A stretch of 64,000 nucleotides of DNA from Opisthorchis felineus (GCA_004794785.1 SJOL01008692.1:1367153-1431152); one strand, 5' to 3'. Shown: positions 1 through 13,720, numbered from the stretch's first letter. Numbers and translations are program-made. The notes: a model not told the origin generated them from the sequence alone.

Positions 1-3000
1 CTTCGCCGGGCAGCCAATTCTTCGATCTGCTCACTTTGTTTCCCCTACGGTTCGTCAGTGATGTGGCTGAGTTGTTGCGCCAGCTAGTTCCGAGCGTCTG
101 GTAGCCTTTGCTTCTTGGCCCCGGTGCTCGCATCGGCAATGGGGAAAATTCCGGTTCAGGGTTATTTTGTATGATGGATGTTAGCATGTTAGGTGAAGTT
201 GTCCGTCTTTAGCATTCGGTGCTACAAACTGTGCCTCACTCTTGTGAATGAGCTGGATAGGTTGAAGTCTATTAACCTAATTTCAAGACCCTTCAGACTT
301 GTTACCTTAAACTTTGCGCGTTCTTTGATGGGGTGGCATCAGGCTGACCACCAGGCTGTGTTCGGGCAATTTGGTTGTCCGTTCCACATTCGGCTTCTCG
401 CATCATTCGTGTTTACTAACGATAACGTAATCCAGTAGATGAGAGTGGCTGTTGTGTGGGTGAGTCCTTGTGACGATGTTTTGAGATTCGCGTAGTTTCA
501 ACAAGAACGCCGCGAAATCCGGTGCTATGCTGTCAAAAACGATTCATACGGACGCTGAGTCTTCATTGGTAATGTGACACGAATCAATCGACGCAGTTGT
601 TCAGCGGCCGTCTAGACTGTCTCACAGTATCCAGCTGGATGCGACATGAGGTGCGCTGACAACCATGTTTCCGCATTTTCTGATTTACTGACCATTCTTA
701 TCTGTTTGTTTCATTATTTCCCCCATTTTTGACCATTCTATATGTACTGACCTGATGGCGGAAGCCCGAAAACATTAATGTTCGTCACTGTGTTCACGCA
801 ATTGTATGTTGCTCTTCGCAGCGAAATTTCATATTAGTGATTGCAAGCGCGTGGAAAGCCCAAACTTAGAGACGTCGGTCACCGTTGGTGCTCACGTTCC
901 AGACACCATGGCGTCTCAGAACGCCTGACCACCGATCGTAGTCTCGACCGACTCGCGCGTTGAAATCTCCCGAACTGACTGGAAAAAAGTATCAACTTTG
1001 ATGTCCAACTCGTTTGCGACCCTCTGTTGAGCAAAACGGTGCAGCGTAGTCACATATTTTGACCTATCTAGTTAGACCTCAATGAACCAAGACGTGACTT
1101 TCTTCAGAGTCCAGTACGTTCTTGCTGTGGTCGGACGAAGCAAACCATGATCCCATTTCTCGTTTGCCCGGCATTCGGTCAAGTGAAAGGTACACCCGAA
1201 ACCAGTTACTCGAAGACTAATTTGGTCAGCTAGTCTAATTTTTCTCACTGACACTGATTCCGTATCTTTTGATCTCCACTGCCACGGTAGTTCATCTTGT
1301 CGGAGGCCTGATCTGGTCATGAGTGTTCGGAGGTTTTACAGGCCGACGGTTGGTGTTTGTCTATTTTTACAGACGTGATCGCTTCCAACGTATCCGCAAC
1401 AGAGAGGAATCAGTAAGAATGACTATACCAACCCCAGACACCCAGTCTTGACGGGAGGGTGGCCTGGCCTTAAGGGACTGTACTTTAGAGTGAGTACGCA
1501 CGAAATTTGAGTTTTTGCCATTAGTCATTCTTTGACCGACTTCGACCACTGTCCGCCACGTGCCGTAGCGGGATCAAACCTTAAAATTCCCTTTACTATC
1601 CCCTCCTATAACGGAAGGACAGTGTTGAATGCCGACTTGTAGATATGACTGTCTCAAATGAAGGTTACACCTGAGCGGATATTAATTCATAGGCGCCGGC
1701 AGAGTGGCCACTGTCTCAGCATCAAACAACCAAGTATGTATAGCGTTCCAGCCAGTGTACACATTGGACAGTGGTCAGACGTGGATGATGCAATGGTGCC
1801 GTCTATCGTCAGATTCCTTAAACGACATAAACTAGCAACCTAAAGGTTTTTAAGATGGGACACCGAATGCACACCTAAAGTAAAGGGTTTCTAGAATGGC
1901 TCCTCCTGTTCTCATAAGCGGCATGGTAAACCGTGTCAGCGGCCCCTACAGTAAATATTTAGCTAGCCAAGTTTACTGGCTTGCTCTGTAGAATGCAGGT
2001 GTGGGGCTTGAGTCAATCTGGTCGAGTCCAATCTCTTGAAGTCCCCAAAAAATGGGGGGTGCGGGGATTATGCGCGTTCCACGCTTGAATATGATCCAAC
2101 CAATTCATATCACCCACCCTGCAGAACATAGTGTCTGATACGAATAATTAACTGAGGAAAAAACGAATAAAACTGAGAAGATAAACCGTCCGCACAAACT
2201 AAGGGCTTGGAATGGCGAGCCACGGTGGGAATCTATGGGTTTGAACGGTAGTAATTCCCCAGATGGCATTAACTTTCTCTCCTACCCGCACGCAATCTGG
2301 CATAAATGCTCAGCCGGTCAAAACACTCAGCTTGATGATCGCTCACTTCGGAAATCACTCATCAGCCGATCAAAGATTAGACGGTCGCCTGTTTTACAGG
2401 CGCATTTCTCTCTAAGGAAGCAGACTCCAAGAACGACATTGACGGGCAGAATGTGTTATTTCATGTACTGGCTACGGAAATTGCTAGTTTATTACCAGAC
2501 TGGTCTCATCAACTTAACATCGACCCTTTCTTACATCGTATATTTTAGTAAATTGATCGTAGGTTCACTTAAGTATCACTGACCACTCGTTGTTTTGTAA
2601 GGTATTACCTAACCCCTGAAAAGCCACTCGGTCACGTTTGAATTAAATTTGGTCAATGAAAACCAATGTGAATAGATCTCTTCTCATCTCTTTAACTTTG
2701 GGATAACCGTGTCATGTTATTACAAAATGTTCACATTTGCAATTGAATTTTCTGGGGTGGGGGGGGGGCGAGTAACTGCAGATCCAGTGTGCCAGTCCCT
2801 CGATAACTATGTTTAGGTGGGGCATCAACTCATTTCCTTGTTGTTGTCGTTGTTGTTGCTGTTGTCACGTTCTAATTGCTGTCCATTTGCGGCCAATTAA
2901 AGAGTTTGATCAGCTTTCTTCATTGCTTGTTGCCACGTGGACGGCATGGACACTTTCTTGGGAATTAACGTGTAAAGAAGAGTCGGCCGTGCAAAATTCT

Positions 3001-4574
3001 TGTTACACATCTTGAACACCTCAAGATGGACTTTCAGTCGGTTAGATCTGATGGAAGGACTACCACCACCCACCAGCATGTGCTCACTTGCTCTGCCTCA
3101 TTAACCAGCTCCCCTACGCCGTGTAAATGAATGAAAACAGAGGTGCTGGTGGACAAATTTGTTGAACTCGCCTCTTCACTTCCACTTGTCAACCTATTCA
3201 GCCATTCACACTTGTTTTTAAATGAGCACTGAGTTGAGTCACAATCACTGAGATTCCATGTGCAAGGATAGGAACGTGAACACTTTTTGGAACAGCTCGG
3301 GATCCACAACGATTTTGATCACAACGATTAAGTGAAAAACGGCTCCATCGTATTCATCGCGCTTTCGTGGTATTCAACCGTACGGATTGCAGTGTCTGCT
3401 GCGGGAAGATTGAAACCTCTTCTTCAACAGTTACAGTTTAATGATCGAGTGATATCAGATTTGGGTTCACTATTGTCACGTGCCTCTTGGTCGATTACAT
3501 TTGACTAGTAAGTCCATTCCAAAGTAAGTTTGAAGCTGCTGTTAAGTCCGTGGATCGGAAAGCGCTGGCGGTGGGCTATCGATCAGAAAGTTTACTAAAT
3601 TTACTGAGTCGTCGTTCAAGGCATTGATCTAGTCATTTACCTGTTCTAGTGCGGAACTGATCTGCATGCAGTGCTGGATAAAAAACAGAACGAAAAACAC
3701 CACCCTAAAAATGGTCGTTTACTGAATAAATGCGATCTGTCATGGGATTTTTCGTGTTGAATGAGTAATATGATCAGTATGACTCAGTCAAGGTCGTAGT
3801 CCTGGCTTTTCCACAATCAGATGGAAGCAAAAGAATAACTGGGAGAGTGCGGTAAGCTGACTAACAAAACCAGAAAAGTTGGATATCATTTTTAGACGTC
3901 TTTTTTTTACCAAATGTAACTCCGATTTGATTGCACAGCACATCAATGTACACAATCAGAAATTACTATACAGTTAAACTTGATCTCATCCTCGAATGGA
4001 ACAAAGGTCCAAGGAGGTTGGGACTTTGGCCGGCCCTAACAAAGTACACTTGTTCCCTGAACAAAGGCTATTCCTGTGGGACAGTTGAAGTGGATTTAAT
4101 TTGACGGTCCGTGTTGAGAGAACAAACAAACAAGCAAATGTTACTAAAAAGTCACAACTGCTAGTGATACTTGTAGCGAATCTGTAAGGTAAGTAACGTG
4201 GTTTGTGGCTTCCATTTTGGAAACCATAAAGACAAAGATAACCTCCTACGACGGACCGCTCTTTTCACGCACACAATGCTTGCCAACGAAGACCTTAGAT
4301 ACTCGAAGGGGCCCTTTATGCAGACATCACGTCAAAAGGCGCTCTTGAGTCCCGCCCTGCACATGACCTAATTTCATGTCCTTTCACCTTCAACAACTTA
4401 TACTTTTATTCGTGGATATATTTCCCTATCATTATTCATTAATTGAACGACATTTAGCTAGATTCCAGTTTTCTGACAAATCACGTAAACCAAATCGAGT
4501 CATTTCAGTTCAAGAAGAGCCTTGTGAATTTTCAATTAAGGATTTGTCCAATCTATGTTGTAAACCCGAGAAGC
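1..4574. other. Anonymous non-coding DNA
   Basis: Only the G10 and TTG tracts stand out. The longest ORF (2235-2582, 115 codons) has no recognisable features. Confidence 0.5.
2759..2865. repeat. G10 run and TTG-rich tract
   Basis: Ten consecutive G at 2759-2768 and an interrupted TTG repeat at about 2838-2865. Similar homopolymers occur at 32742-32750 (C9) and 46724-46733 (G10). Confidence 0.85.
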
Positions 4575-4870
4575 CGACGAGTGAATATTCAGTCTGAAAA
4601 GCCATCACTCGGAGAGCCAGCCAACACGTGACCACGTGATGTGGATTCGGTGGTTGAAGGATGAATGACTCTGTATCCTGTCTAAATGAGAGTTCATCAT
4701 ACTGTGGATTAGTCACTCATGGCCGAACTGTCAAGTGTTCAACCGCAGATTCGAAACTCTGGAATTTCGTGAAACACACTGCAAATCATTCCCAATAAGG
4801 ATGAAACAACTGTAGCATGGTTCTCGGCATTTCAGCACAGAGTGACTTAACTAACAGGACGAAATCTTAG
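4575..4870 (+). repeat. tRNA-like SINE, family B (diverged)
   Basis: Contains the family order: AGCCAGCCAACACGTGACCACG, CCTGTCTAAATGAGAG, CATGGCCGAACTGTCAAGTG, AGATTCGAAACTCTGGA, CCCAATAAGGATGAAACAAC, and the TTCTCGGCATTTCAGCA terminus. The B box is degraded. Confidence 0.6.
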
Positions 4871-7800
4871 TTGAAAATCCGCAAACCTCCTCAAAGTATC
4901 AACGATTTGAACTTCCCTTCTCCGAAGCAAGGTGGATGATCCAACTTCAACACTTGCTGTATAGTAGAACTTCTGGGGAGATATAGACCAAATTTTATCG
5001 GCTCGCGGAACAAGCTGCTTGTTTGTGAGCTGACTTTCGGCTGACTGACACCGATACTACCAACGATTTCTAAGAATTAGATCAGCCTAATCAAATACTG
5101 AAATCATTTCGCACTCCAGGATCACGCTTATATTGCTCTTCAGCGCCCTTGAGCTGCATCGTAATCTGCGTAGCTGGATTGTGCGGACCTCCAAGCCCTT
5201 CTTTTCAGACGCTGAAAGGCGACTGCCTGGGGGTATTTTCTACCCTGGAAAGAAATCGCTCTAAACATTCAATTTCTCCCTCAAGAGAGGTCAAACAAAA
5301 CAGGCTTTTTCTAAGGCGTTCTTCTAAGGCGGACCTGGCCGTCCATCCTCCAGGTGGACGACCCTCAGGAAGGGCTAATTCTAGATGACTACCAGCAGCG
5401 TATTTCAAGGCACGCGAACTCTGCAGAGACTACCTGAAGGAACTACCCAACAGTAATGTCTTCCAGAGAGAATTTACTATCAAAGCATGTTTCAAGGTGT
5501 TAATCAAAAGAGGGTGGTCCCAGCATAAGGTGGAAAATTTTGCAAACCAATTGCCACAACAGCCCATTGTACTAGTTATAGTGGGTTAGAGATCACAGCT
5601 GGGAGACAGTGGGGATAATTAGGGCGGCTTTCATTTGGAGGCATAGAGTAGTTTCTCGAAAGATACTGATTCCAACCATCCTGAAGTAATCATAGTTTGG
5701 GTGGGATCTCTCCAGGGTGGACTATGGTACTTTCGAAGAAGAATCACCAAATAACACAAACCAGCCAATGAATTAATTTTATTGATCGAAAGCTAGTCTG
5801 CTTTGGTCAGGTCCAGAGGCAACCACGTCAGACGAAGAGGATATTACGTGAGAACCATATGAAGTTTATCAGACTCTTCAGTTACTTGACATAACGGGAT
5901 GCAATGGGTCTTGCACGAAAGCTTTCCAGTCTTACCACGGCTACTCGAAAATTTTAAGCATTTTCCAAGTGTACCTTGGAAATTGTCAGTGCAGAATTCT
6001 TGTTTATATAAGTGACGAATAAATTGGTTTCACCATTAGAAACCGATCCTTGTAGGGTTTTGTGTCATGGTTCACGTGCCACTCAACCAAAAGCTGCTGT
6101 GAGTAGGATACAATATCCCCTCCCACTCCACCCCTAACTTCAGTTTGAGATGCGCCATTTCGATTGGCCAGTCAGGCAAAACTTCCCACTTGACAACCAC
6201 CCATGTTGACCTGTGGACTGGAAGCAGTGAGGTAGAAAATAAATTCATCCAGGTGAAAAGATCAAGAGGACATAGTCCTCCCCCATGCTGATGTCAGTTT
6301 CGATCAGAACTTGTTGAACTGCAGTAACCTTGTGGATATCAGGCGTGGTGTTCGAAAGGTATGTGTCAGTCGAGCAGAAGGGAAGAACGAGTGATTCTAA
6401 TAACTTCAGATGGGCAAAGGTGAAAGCACATAAGAGGCTGTGGCTACGCTTTAGTGATTTAAAACCTTCATGTGAACATTTGTGACAGGTTTTTCACTGT
6501 CCATCTCTAGGCTACATTGATTTTCTGCTGGAGAACACACCTCCTATGGTTAATGAGTTTCCTGTCGTCAATAAACATATGCGTAAGGTGGAGTTGCGTC
6601 AATCGTGTGCACGCGACTGTGTTGAAAAGTGCATCTAGTCAAAAGCGGAGGATGAGAACAACAAATTTACACCATGTGAAATCTGAATTATCGAAATAAT
6701 AATCAATTGAAGGTTACTTGATCATCAAATGGTAAGCTCAGGGGCAGTCTGTTCAATTGGAGATCATTTGAGCACAGGTGGCTGATCGCACCAAAAATCG
6801 ATAAGCAAACGATTTGGCATTGTGAATGGCACCAACGAATAGGTAAGGAAGGCAATTAACTCGCAGGAAATTTGGATGAGTGAATGCGTTGAGATCACCT
6901 GATTAGAATTATCCGTTCAAATGATTTTTACCAGACAAAATCAGCGAACCAGTGGACACTTGATTGTTCTGCATTTGCGCCCATCCGCAAGGTTCATCAA
7001 ACGACAGAGCAGCGGAATTCTCAATGACATCAGGCAGCGGACCGGGCGAACAATATGATTAGTTGATGCTCTAACCCAGCAGGCGTGGTGTTCTCTCGAA
7101 CCCAACAGCTTAAATGCTAGCTGTAGTGCTGTTCATAAAAATCTGATATTCCTTTTAATACGTCCGAGGGAAACATAATATCATTAAACCAGGTAATTTT
7201 TCTCAAGTAGAGAATTTGAAATTATCAGCTAAAAGTAACGCTCACCAGGATGCAAAATTATAGCTCTTACTAGGGAAACTTGCTACAATATACGGTACTG
7301 TTATGACTGTTGTCCTTTTAATCTGAAGTGATTTCACCTACAGTGCATATACTGTCATTTCCAGTTCCCACACTGTCTTAATAACGCATATAATTCCATC
7401 CAGATACCTTTTTTACATGCCGAAAATCTATCGCCAGCCGCCGTATTTTGACACCGACCGGTTGACCTTGGCACCAGACTGACTACAGAACTCGTCTCGT
7501 GTATCACGTGATTAGAGATTAGCCAATCAGCATTTGAGGTTTTCTAGGTCCGCTGTCAAGAGGCCCACCTAACCACAGTTTCGAACACACAAATCAGCTG
7601 TAGTGTCCCGACTTCTATGAGCACGATAACCCACAACTTTTAGTGCATCACGGATCAATAAAACCGACACAGTTCGAATACTAATCTGCCAAGTGAGTAA
7701 AAATCAATCGCCCAAGTGGAAAAAAACAGTACACAGTACAATCAATGGTGGACCAGTAAACAAGCAAATAATCGGGATATAACTAAGCAATGGCTGACCA

Positions 7801-10800
7801 CTGCCCAGATTACGCATCACTGTACACCAGCTCTAGTCTAGTACAGTAAGTTCAGTACATGAACGACCATACCAGAATACACAGTTCCAAATGGGATAGG
7901 TTGCTACCAGTGATATTCTATCCACGTATCACAGAGGACTTATAACCTACACCAGACCCCCCTTACAGAGGAAGTTTTCCCCGTCCGAGCAAGACTACTG
8001 CTGTTAGGATTGAAAGCGAGCGGAGAGGCGATGTTTTGCAGATGCTTAGGAAGGCTTATGTTCATTGTGTGTTCCCATTTTTATGGCATCGCGATAAGAT
8101 TGTCGATGGTATTCAATAAAACTGTACGTCTACATCCGGAGATTGTCCCTTGAATAACTGTCATCAAATATCTACGGCAACCATGCCTGGTGAGTTCATT
8201 GGATCGATCGTTGCACGTGAATATGGAAGTCGGTTATCTTTACTTGTTACAATTCCCTTGAATTGTCCGAGCCAGAGTTCTAACTCGGTAAGGTGCACCC
8301 TTATACAAAGGTCATTAATGTTGTAGCCAGTTCCCACATACCCAATCTAGGTTGTTGGACAGAATTGGAGTGGATTCATAGGTAGCAACGCATGCGTCCA
8401 CATAACTGTATTAGAAACTATTTGACTTTTAAATGAATGATTACTTTTGTTCTGGCCAAACAAACAACACCTCCCTGTCTTACTTTAAAGGATGGTAAGT
8501 CCTCCGAAAGCGCGCCATAAGATATGAACCACCAGATAGGAAAAAGCGGTTTAACATCGCACAATAGACACAAACACACCTGCAAATGCTTCTGTACGGA
8601 TAGCAATGCCAACAACTCACTACTTGTGTTGTATAGACTCAAAAGATTTCCCGTTATAAGGCGACAATGCAACAAAACCTAAAAGTGCTTGTCTACACAA
8701 AAAGAGTGGAGTAAATTTTTACCATAAGGCGGTTCAGTCAGTCATTATTTTCTGAACCGAAATTTCACTCTAATATAATTTACGCCCATTTGTGCATTTG
8801 TGGAAGAAAATATCGAATATCCTTCGCGAAATGCTAACCGTGATGCATAAAACGACCAACCCCATTTCATACCACTAGACGCATCGTTTGCAGGTAATGA
8901 GAACTTCAAAGTTCAGTCAAGTCTTTCCTTCGGAAGGAAACTAGCAAGATCACTTTCGGTGTGCATGTGTGCGGGACAAAATCCTTTTGTTCTCATTCGC
9001 GTCTAGGCGGACAAACTCATCCATCATCCTTACCAAGCCTCATATCATCACAATTCAACCCATCCATCCTCTCCTATCAACCACAACGATTGTTTCGGCT
9101 GGAACTTTTGTGCTTGTGTCCCTCCGCTTCAGATGAATGGAGCTGTGCAATCTTTCTAATGAGCAAGTTTTGATAACTCACCCCCATGGTTTAATAATCC
9201 AAATTGCTCAAAACAGGCCAGTCCAAATGTCATTTCCCTGTTTTCTTCCCCCCTTTCTCTCTCTGACCATCACTGACAGACACCTGTGCCTTCTATGAAA
9301 GCAACTCATACCGTAGCCGTCTGAATACTCATTGTCACCTCGTTCCAGTGCCCACTACTCTGGTGACCATAAACGTTAGACGACGCTGTCATCTTGCCCT
9401 GTCGAGCTCCCCCGTACGCATCACATTCCACTCACATACACACGCATACACACGCGCAAACAATGATGAATACTCACGAGTTGTGAATCCACTTCTACGA
9501 TGGAGGCAGGGAAATAAGTCTAGAATAGTGGCACTGGGGTGGTGGATGATGGGGCTGTCCAAACCCTCTAGCAATTTGCGTAATGACCACTCCCGTCTTC
9601 CACGGGACTCACACATCTGCGCTCTCATTCACCAGGAATATGCATATGTTAATCCACCGTGGAATACATTCATCATCCACGGCAGGTTACCTGTCATCGA
9701 GTTGCACGTGTGAAGATTTGCTGTCGGTTGACACAGCCCGATATCCGGTTGTTCTGGTGGCCATGGGCTGCAGATGAACCAGGTGGTCTCAGTGCATTTC
9801 GATCAGATGAACGCTTTCCGGCGGATGATTACGTTGGTAACGAACAGTTGATAGCAAAAGTGCGTCTTTATGAGGTGGCTCAGAGACCACTTGTAACAAT
9901 GCCTGTCAGGTTGTAATGTCGGCAGTAGCTATGTCTGCATGGGAACAGGTAAACTTATTAGGATCATACAACAGCTCTGTTGATGTTCTTATTCGACTGA
10001 TCGGGAAGTGAAGATAAACACGATTGAGCTGATCAGAGATAATGCAGGCTCTTCACGTTTTGCCTTCCTTAAATGAAACAAATGGGTTGTCCAGTCCATT
10101 TGAACCATCATCGTCTCTTGAAAATGCTCACTACCGGGGAGTATTGAAATGACCTCTTTACGGCTGCCCATCTCAAACAAGAACCAGTCAAACAAGCGTC
10201 ATGCGGCCTAGAGAATCGTGTCAGTGCAAAGTGTCCTCGTTATTGTGGTCAACAGGATATCCCGAACACGCGCCATCCTTTTGCTGGGATTTTTTCAGCT
10301 GCATCCATAAAAGACTCGGAACAAGGTACCCCTGAAACCGACTGCCTTCAAGCGGGGAGGGCTCTGTTCCAAGATTTCCGAAGATCGACAACAGCCTAGT
10401 TACTCAGGCTGAAAAAAATCTATTGTGCGTATTTCGTACCACAACCTATTGGTTGGGCAGCATTAGCTCAAATTGTGGACGCGGTGGCAATTCAGGGGAG
10501 TGGATGGTGGCGCGACACTGTTTGGATCATGAAAATTACAGATGTCTGAGGGTCAGCTTATGAATCTTACCACTAAGACGTCTCTACATGAGGAGAGTAT
10601 GGACAATGCAGGATTCCAGCCTGACAGCCGCTCCTAGTTGTGCTTACATTAGCTAAACCTGGGTGTTATTTAGGAGAATATTGATCGGTACAGAGAACCA
10701 TTTGATTAAGTGCCCAGATTGACGATAAAACGAATAGCGAAGTTTGGCATGTTATTGAAGAATTTTGTTGCAGCGCACTTTTTCGAACCAGCGGACGTCA

Positions 10801-12389
10801 TATGTGACAACCTCTCGCTTATGCTGTTCTCCAAGTGAGAGTGTTGCGCGAAAGCCGCCTCAAATTTCCGTGGACACGCTATTTCAGATATCGGGGCATT
10901 TTTTGTTGACGTTAGACTACTTGTGAGGTTGCTGAAAACTCTTCAAAATGGGGCAATCTTTATGCAGCCCATCCAGTTGAAAAGTATCATAAATGAGGGG
11001 TTCAGCTTGGATCCAGCTGAGTCTCTCGTTACCGCCAGGCTAATTTTGCCACTAGCCACCGTTTGTTTGATTTTTTGAAGCGCAATTAGCTTTTGTACGC
11101 TGCATGATTAGTCTTTCAACTGGACTGAGCGTTAAGGCTTTGAAAAACTGGACTAATTCGGTCGTACTACGCGGTATTACTGAGGCGAACTCAATAACTA
11201 CATGAAATTAGGCAGGTAGTCTCTCAAATTGAATAGGGGCATCCATTGGAAAAGTTAGCTCCTTGGTCAAACGCTCCGCATCGGTAGGGAGTGCCGGGTG
11301 AGTGAGGAAAATCTTCTCATTTTAGACGGTGACTCTGATGACAAGAGCATGAAATTCTGAAGTATCACTGTTGCCACGAAGTGTTGCACACAAGTTGCGC
11401 AAACCGGAAGGCAAGATTATTAATTTAGCCGAGGCGTGCAAAAGCTTATGCATAGAAATTTTTACTGATAAGTTGTACAAAAACCGTACCTACCTACTTG
11501 CCATACAAGGTGCACGAGTGGACTCCTCATAATAAATTATACGGCATTGTTTTCTATACATTATCTCATTAGGCTGCATTTCTGGCAAAAGAACAACCAC
11601 CTGAGTCCCAGAAAGCCTACAACAGTCGAATAAGCGGCTAAAAGCAACTGTATGGAATACTAATCGTGAGATTTTTGCCCATCTGTTGAACAGAATTCTA
11701 GACCACCAATCATGATTATTCGTTGTAATTTTAAATATGCTCAGGCAATTATTCGACCGTAATTCGGTGAAGAAAGTGTTGTTTTTTTTTAATCTGCGGC
11801 AGCAGGTGAAGATTTCGGGAAATGTTCACAGGCATGTTTGGAGAGACGCACAAAGATGTGACGCGACAGGACCCGGCACCGTTTACAATGAAACCAGTTC
11901 CCTTTTAATCTTAGACATTGATGTGCACGTTCGTTGTCCGTGTGAAAAAAGAATTCACACAGAGGGCAACTGTTGGTAGGTTGTGAAAAGAATGTGACGT
12001 ATTTCTGTGTTTTTTGATTTCGAAAGACACTGTACAGCTCCTTAGTAGGAGCTCTTGGCTCGAACTCGGATCATTGGATTGTTGATTCAATATGTTGTTC
12101 AGTCGGCCACCTTGCTTTTCCAACCTATATTCCCATTGTGTTCACCATTTCAAGTACAACCTATGCTAAAGGCTTAACAAAATTCGGTAAAACAGAATTT
12201 TCTTGTAGCCATCAAACTGTTCCACATCTTTTAACAGGATGGCCTGAAACAAAGATGCTAGATTTCAAACAGCTCCAGCTTACCACCAGTCCATCGAAAC
12301 TCACCACGCTACTCCTAGAGTGGAGAGGAGAATCTCCGTTGTGATCGCCTATGTCTGCACTACCCGAGGTAACTAAATTAAATTTTGAC
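4871..12389. other. Anonymous non-coding DNA
   Basis: No family repeat, RNA gene or convincing exon was seen. A CA-rich stretch lies at about 9429-9462. Three short plus-strand ORFs overlap at 9348-9916, without a consistent frame or splice support. Confidence 0.45.
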
Positions 12390-12563
12390 CTGGAGGTAGC
12401 TCAGTGGTTAAGGTGCAGATTTACTGACCGGAAGGTTCGAGGTTCGAACCCAACCGTGGCATCTCGACTGCTCCTGTCTAAACCTGACAGTATCTCAGCC
12501 CTTGTGCTCCCTTCGAGTGGCATGACAGCTAGGCACCGAAAAGGTGTTACAACTGAAATGTTT
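12390..12563 (+). repeat. tRNA-derived SINE, family A
   Basis: The head has Pol III promoter boxes: GTAGCTCAGTGGTTAAGG (A-box region) and GAGGTTCGAACCC (B box). The shared body follows (CTCCTGTCTAAACCTGACAGT, ATCTCAGCCCTTGTGCT, GACAGCTAGGCACCGAAAAG, GTGTTACAACTG). Four other copies share head and body. Confidence 0.75.
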
Positions 12564-12779
12564 TTTTATTAACTGACTAGTTTATTTCCGAGCTATCGAG
12601 CACTCAGTCCATTCGATAGTATTCATGACCTTCTCTTTCCTTGTATCCAGAATCGGCGCCCACGAGTGTTTTTGTTTGTTTCTGTGTCCAGCAATGTCTA
12701 CCTAAACAGAAGAGACCTCGTTTGACTCTACCAATTCAAACATTTAACTAGATCGTTTCACAAAATTAGCAAAATACAC

Positions 12780-13225
12780 TCATTGGCAAACCAGTTTGGT
12801 TTTGCGGGAGACTCACCTGGAACCCAGCCGAATCTCTTGATTATGATGTTTTTAAGCAACTGAATGTGCTGCACCAGGCCACCTCATGTTTCAGTTGGCA
12901 CGATATTCGAGATATCGCGATACATGTATAGACGTAATACACTACTCATAAGGTTGCTGAGAATTCCTCGACAGCCCACGACCGGTTTCGCCCTTCTTGG
13001 GGCTCTTCAGGTAGACGCAGTCCCCGAGTTTCCGTCAACCTCATGTTCTACTTGAACCCAAATTGCATGATTCTAGCGAAATGCACTTATCTGCACACCA
13101 CTTTAGTTTTGACGGGAGACTCACCTGGAACCCAGCCGAATCTCTTGATTATGATGTCTTTAAGCAACTGAATGTGCTGCACCAGGCTGCCTCATGTTTC
13201 AGTTGGCACGATATTCGAGAGTCTC
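12780..13225 (-). repeat. Hammerhead repeat, tandem head-to-tail units
   Basis: Two successive copies of the 5' half of the family unit occur in the same orientation. The marker ACTCACCTGG starts at 12811 and again at 13119, a 308-bp period. Between them is a complete ribozyme region (12970-13022) and the unit's 3' end (CCTTATGAGTAGTGTATTAC read on the minus strand, about 12960-12940). This is a one-and-a-half-unit tandem array, the arrangement expected of retrozymes and PLE terminal repeats. Confidence 0.75.
12970..13022 (-). ncRNA. Hammerhead ribozyme, core intact
   Basis: Minus strand: stem I strand GACTGCGTCTAC, core CTGAAGAG (13010-13003; the variable base is A), stem II GCCC/GGGC, GAAAC, stem III ACCGGT, then the cleavage triplet GTC with the cut predicted between 12980 and 12979, followed by GTGGG, which pairs back to the stem I strand. 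All invariant residues are present. The only notable change is the permitted variable base in CTGANGA. Confidence 0.75.
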
Positions 13226-13352
13226 CCACAAAACCAAATTGGTTTGGAAATGAGTGTATTTCGGGGACTGCATCTCCCTGATGAGCCCCAAGAAAGGCGA
13301 AACCGGTCGTGGGCTGTCGAAGAATTTTCAGCAACCTTATGAGTAGTGTATT
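13218..13352 (+). repeat. Hammerhead repeat, inverted partial copy
   Basis: A plus-sense copy abuts the minus-sense tandem array. It starts at GAGTCTCCCACAAAACC, jumps with an internal deletion of about 55 bp from the TGTATTTCG segment to GGGGACTG, and continues through an intact ribozyme core to the 3' end TTATGAGTAGTGTATT. Confidence 0.75.
13266..13318 (+). ncRNA. Hammerhead ribozyme, core intact, weak stem I
   Basis: CTGATGAG at 13278-13285, stem II GCC/GGC, GAAAC at 13299-13303, ACCGGTC with cleavage predicted after 13308, then GTGGGCTGTC. The catalytic core is complete, but the 5' stem I strand (GCATCTCC) pairs poorly with GTGGG, so activity is uncertain. Confidence 0.65.
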
Positions 13353-13720
13353 AGACCGTTTCATATTATGCTTCAGATTTCCGTCAAGAATGTCTCCGCG
13401 CAATGCCCTTCTTTCCACGATTATGTCGGTGAGCTCCAGGAAACTTCTAATACCAGACGTACTGTTTGATGTAGTGTGAACTTTTACTTTCACCAAGACG
13501 TTATCCTGAATGAGTGACGGGCAACCCCTGACTGTGCGACCTACTATTTGGAGTAGCTCTACTTCCGAGTCAGGCCCAGTCTTTCAGGTCACCTTCAGCA
13601 AGCAAAAAAACTCATCTTCGTCCAACACATCTTCTGGTAAACGAAACGGCCTTCCTCCTGTTTCGGTGTGCCATTCTCAGGAGAATACTCCCTGGCGAAA
13701 CTTCCATCTCCGAATGTTCT
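13350..13720 (-). pseudogene. Degraded protein-coding relic, family unknown
   Basis: One minus-strand frame reads through about 120 codons with protein-like composition, broken only by two in-frame TGA codons (13679-13677 and 13586-13584) that are 31 codons apart. Recognisable stretches include RPFRLPEDVLDEDEFFCLLK and VELLQIVGRTVRGC. Both stops could have arisen by CGA-to-TGA or TGG-to-TGA change. The frame runs into the hammerhead repeat at 13350. It may be an old retroelement ORF or a processed gene fragment; I could not name it. The serine-rich ORF on the opposite strand (13510-13722) looks less like protein. Confidence 0.3.

Noticed and set aside
9348..9916. Three overlapping plus-strand ORFs, the last looking somewhat protein-like
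   Set aside because: Frames conflict, the starts are unsupported, and the only good donor (AACAG|GTAAAC near 9952) is out of frame with the best ORF.
12351..12572. Plus-strand ORF of 73 codons
   Set aside because: It is the translation of a SINE A copy. ORFs at 32233-32439 and 59192-59458 are likewise SINE sequence.
12780..13352. Simple MITE or DNA transposon with terminal inverted repeats
   Set aside because: The inverted segments are variable fusions of one unit, tandem units occur, and the clear copy has a 15-bp target duplication, which points to retrotransposition instead.
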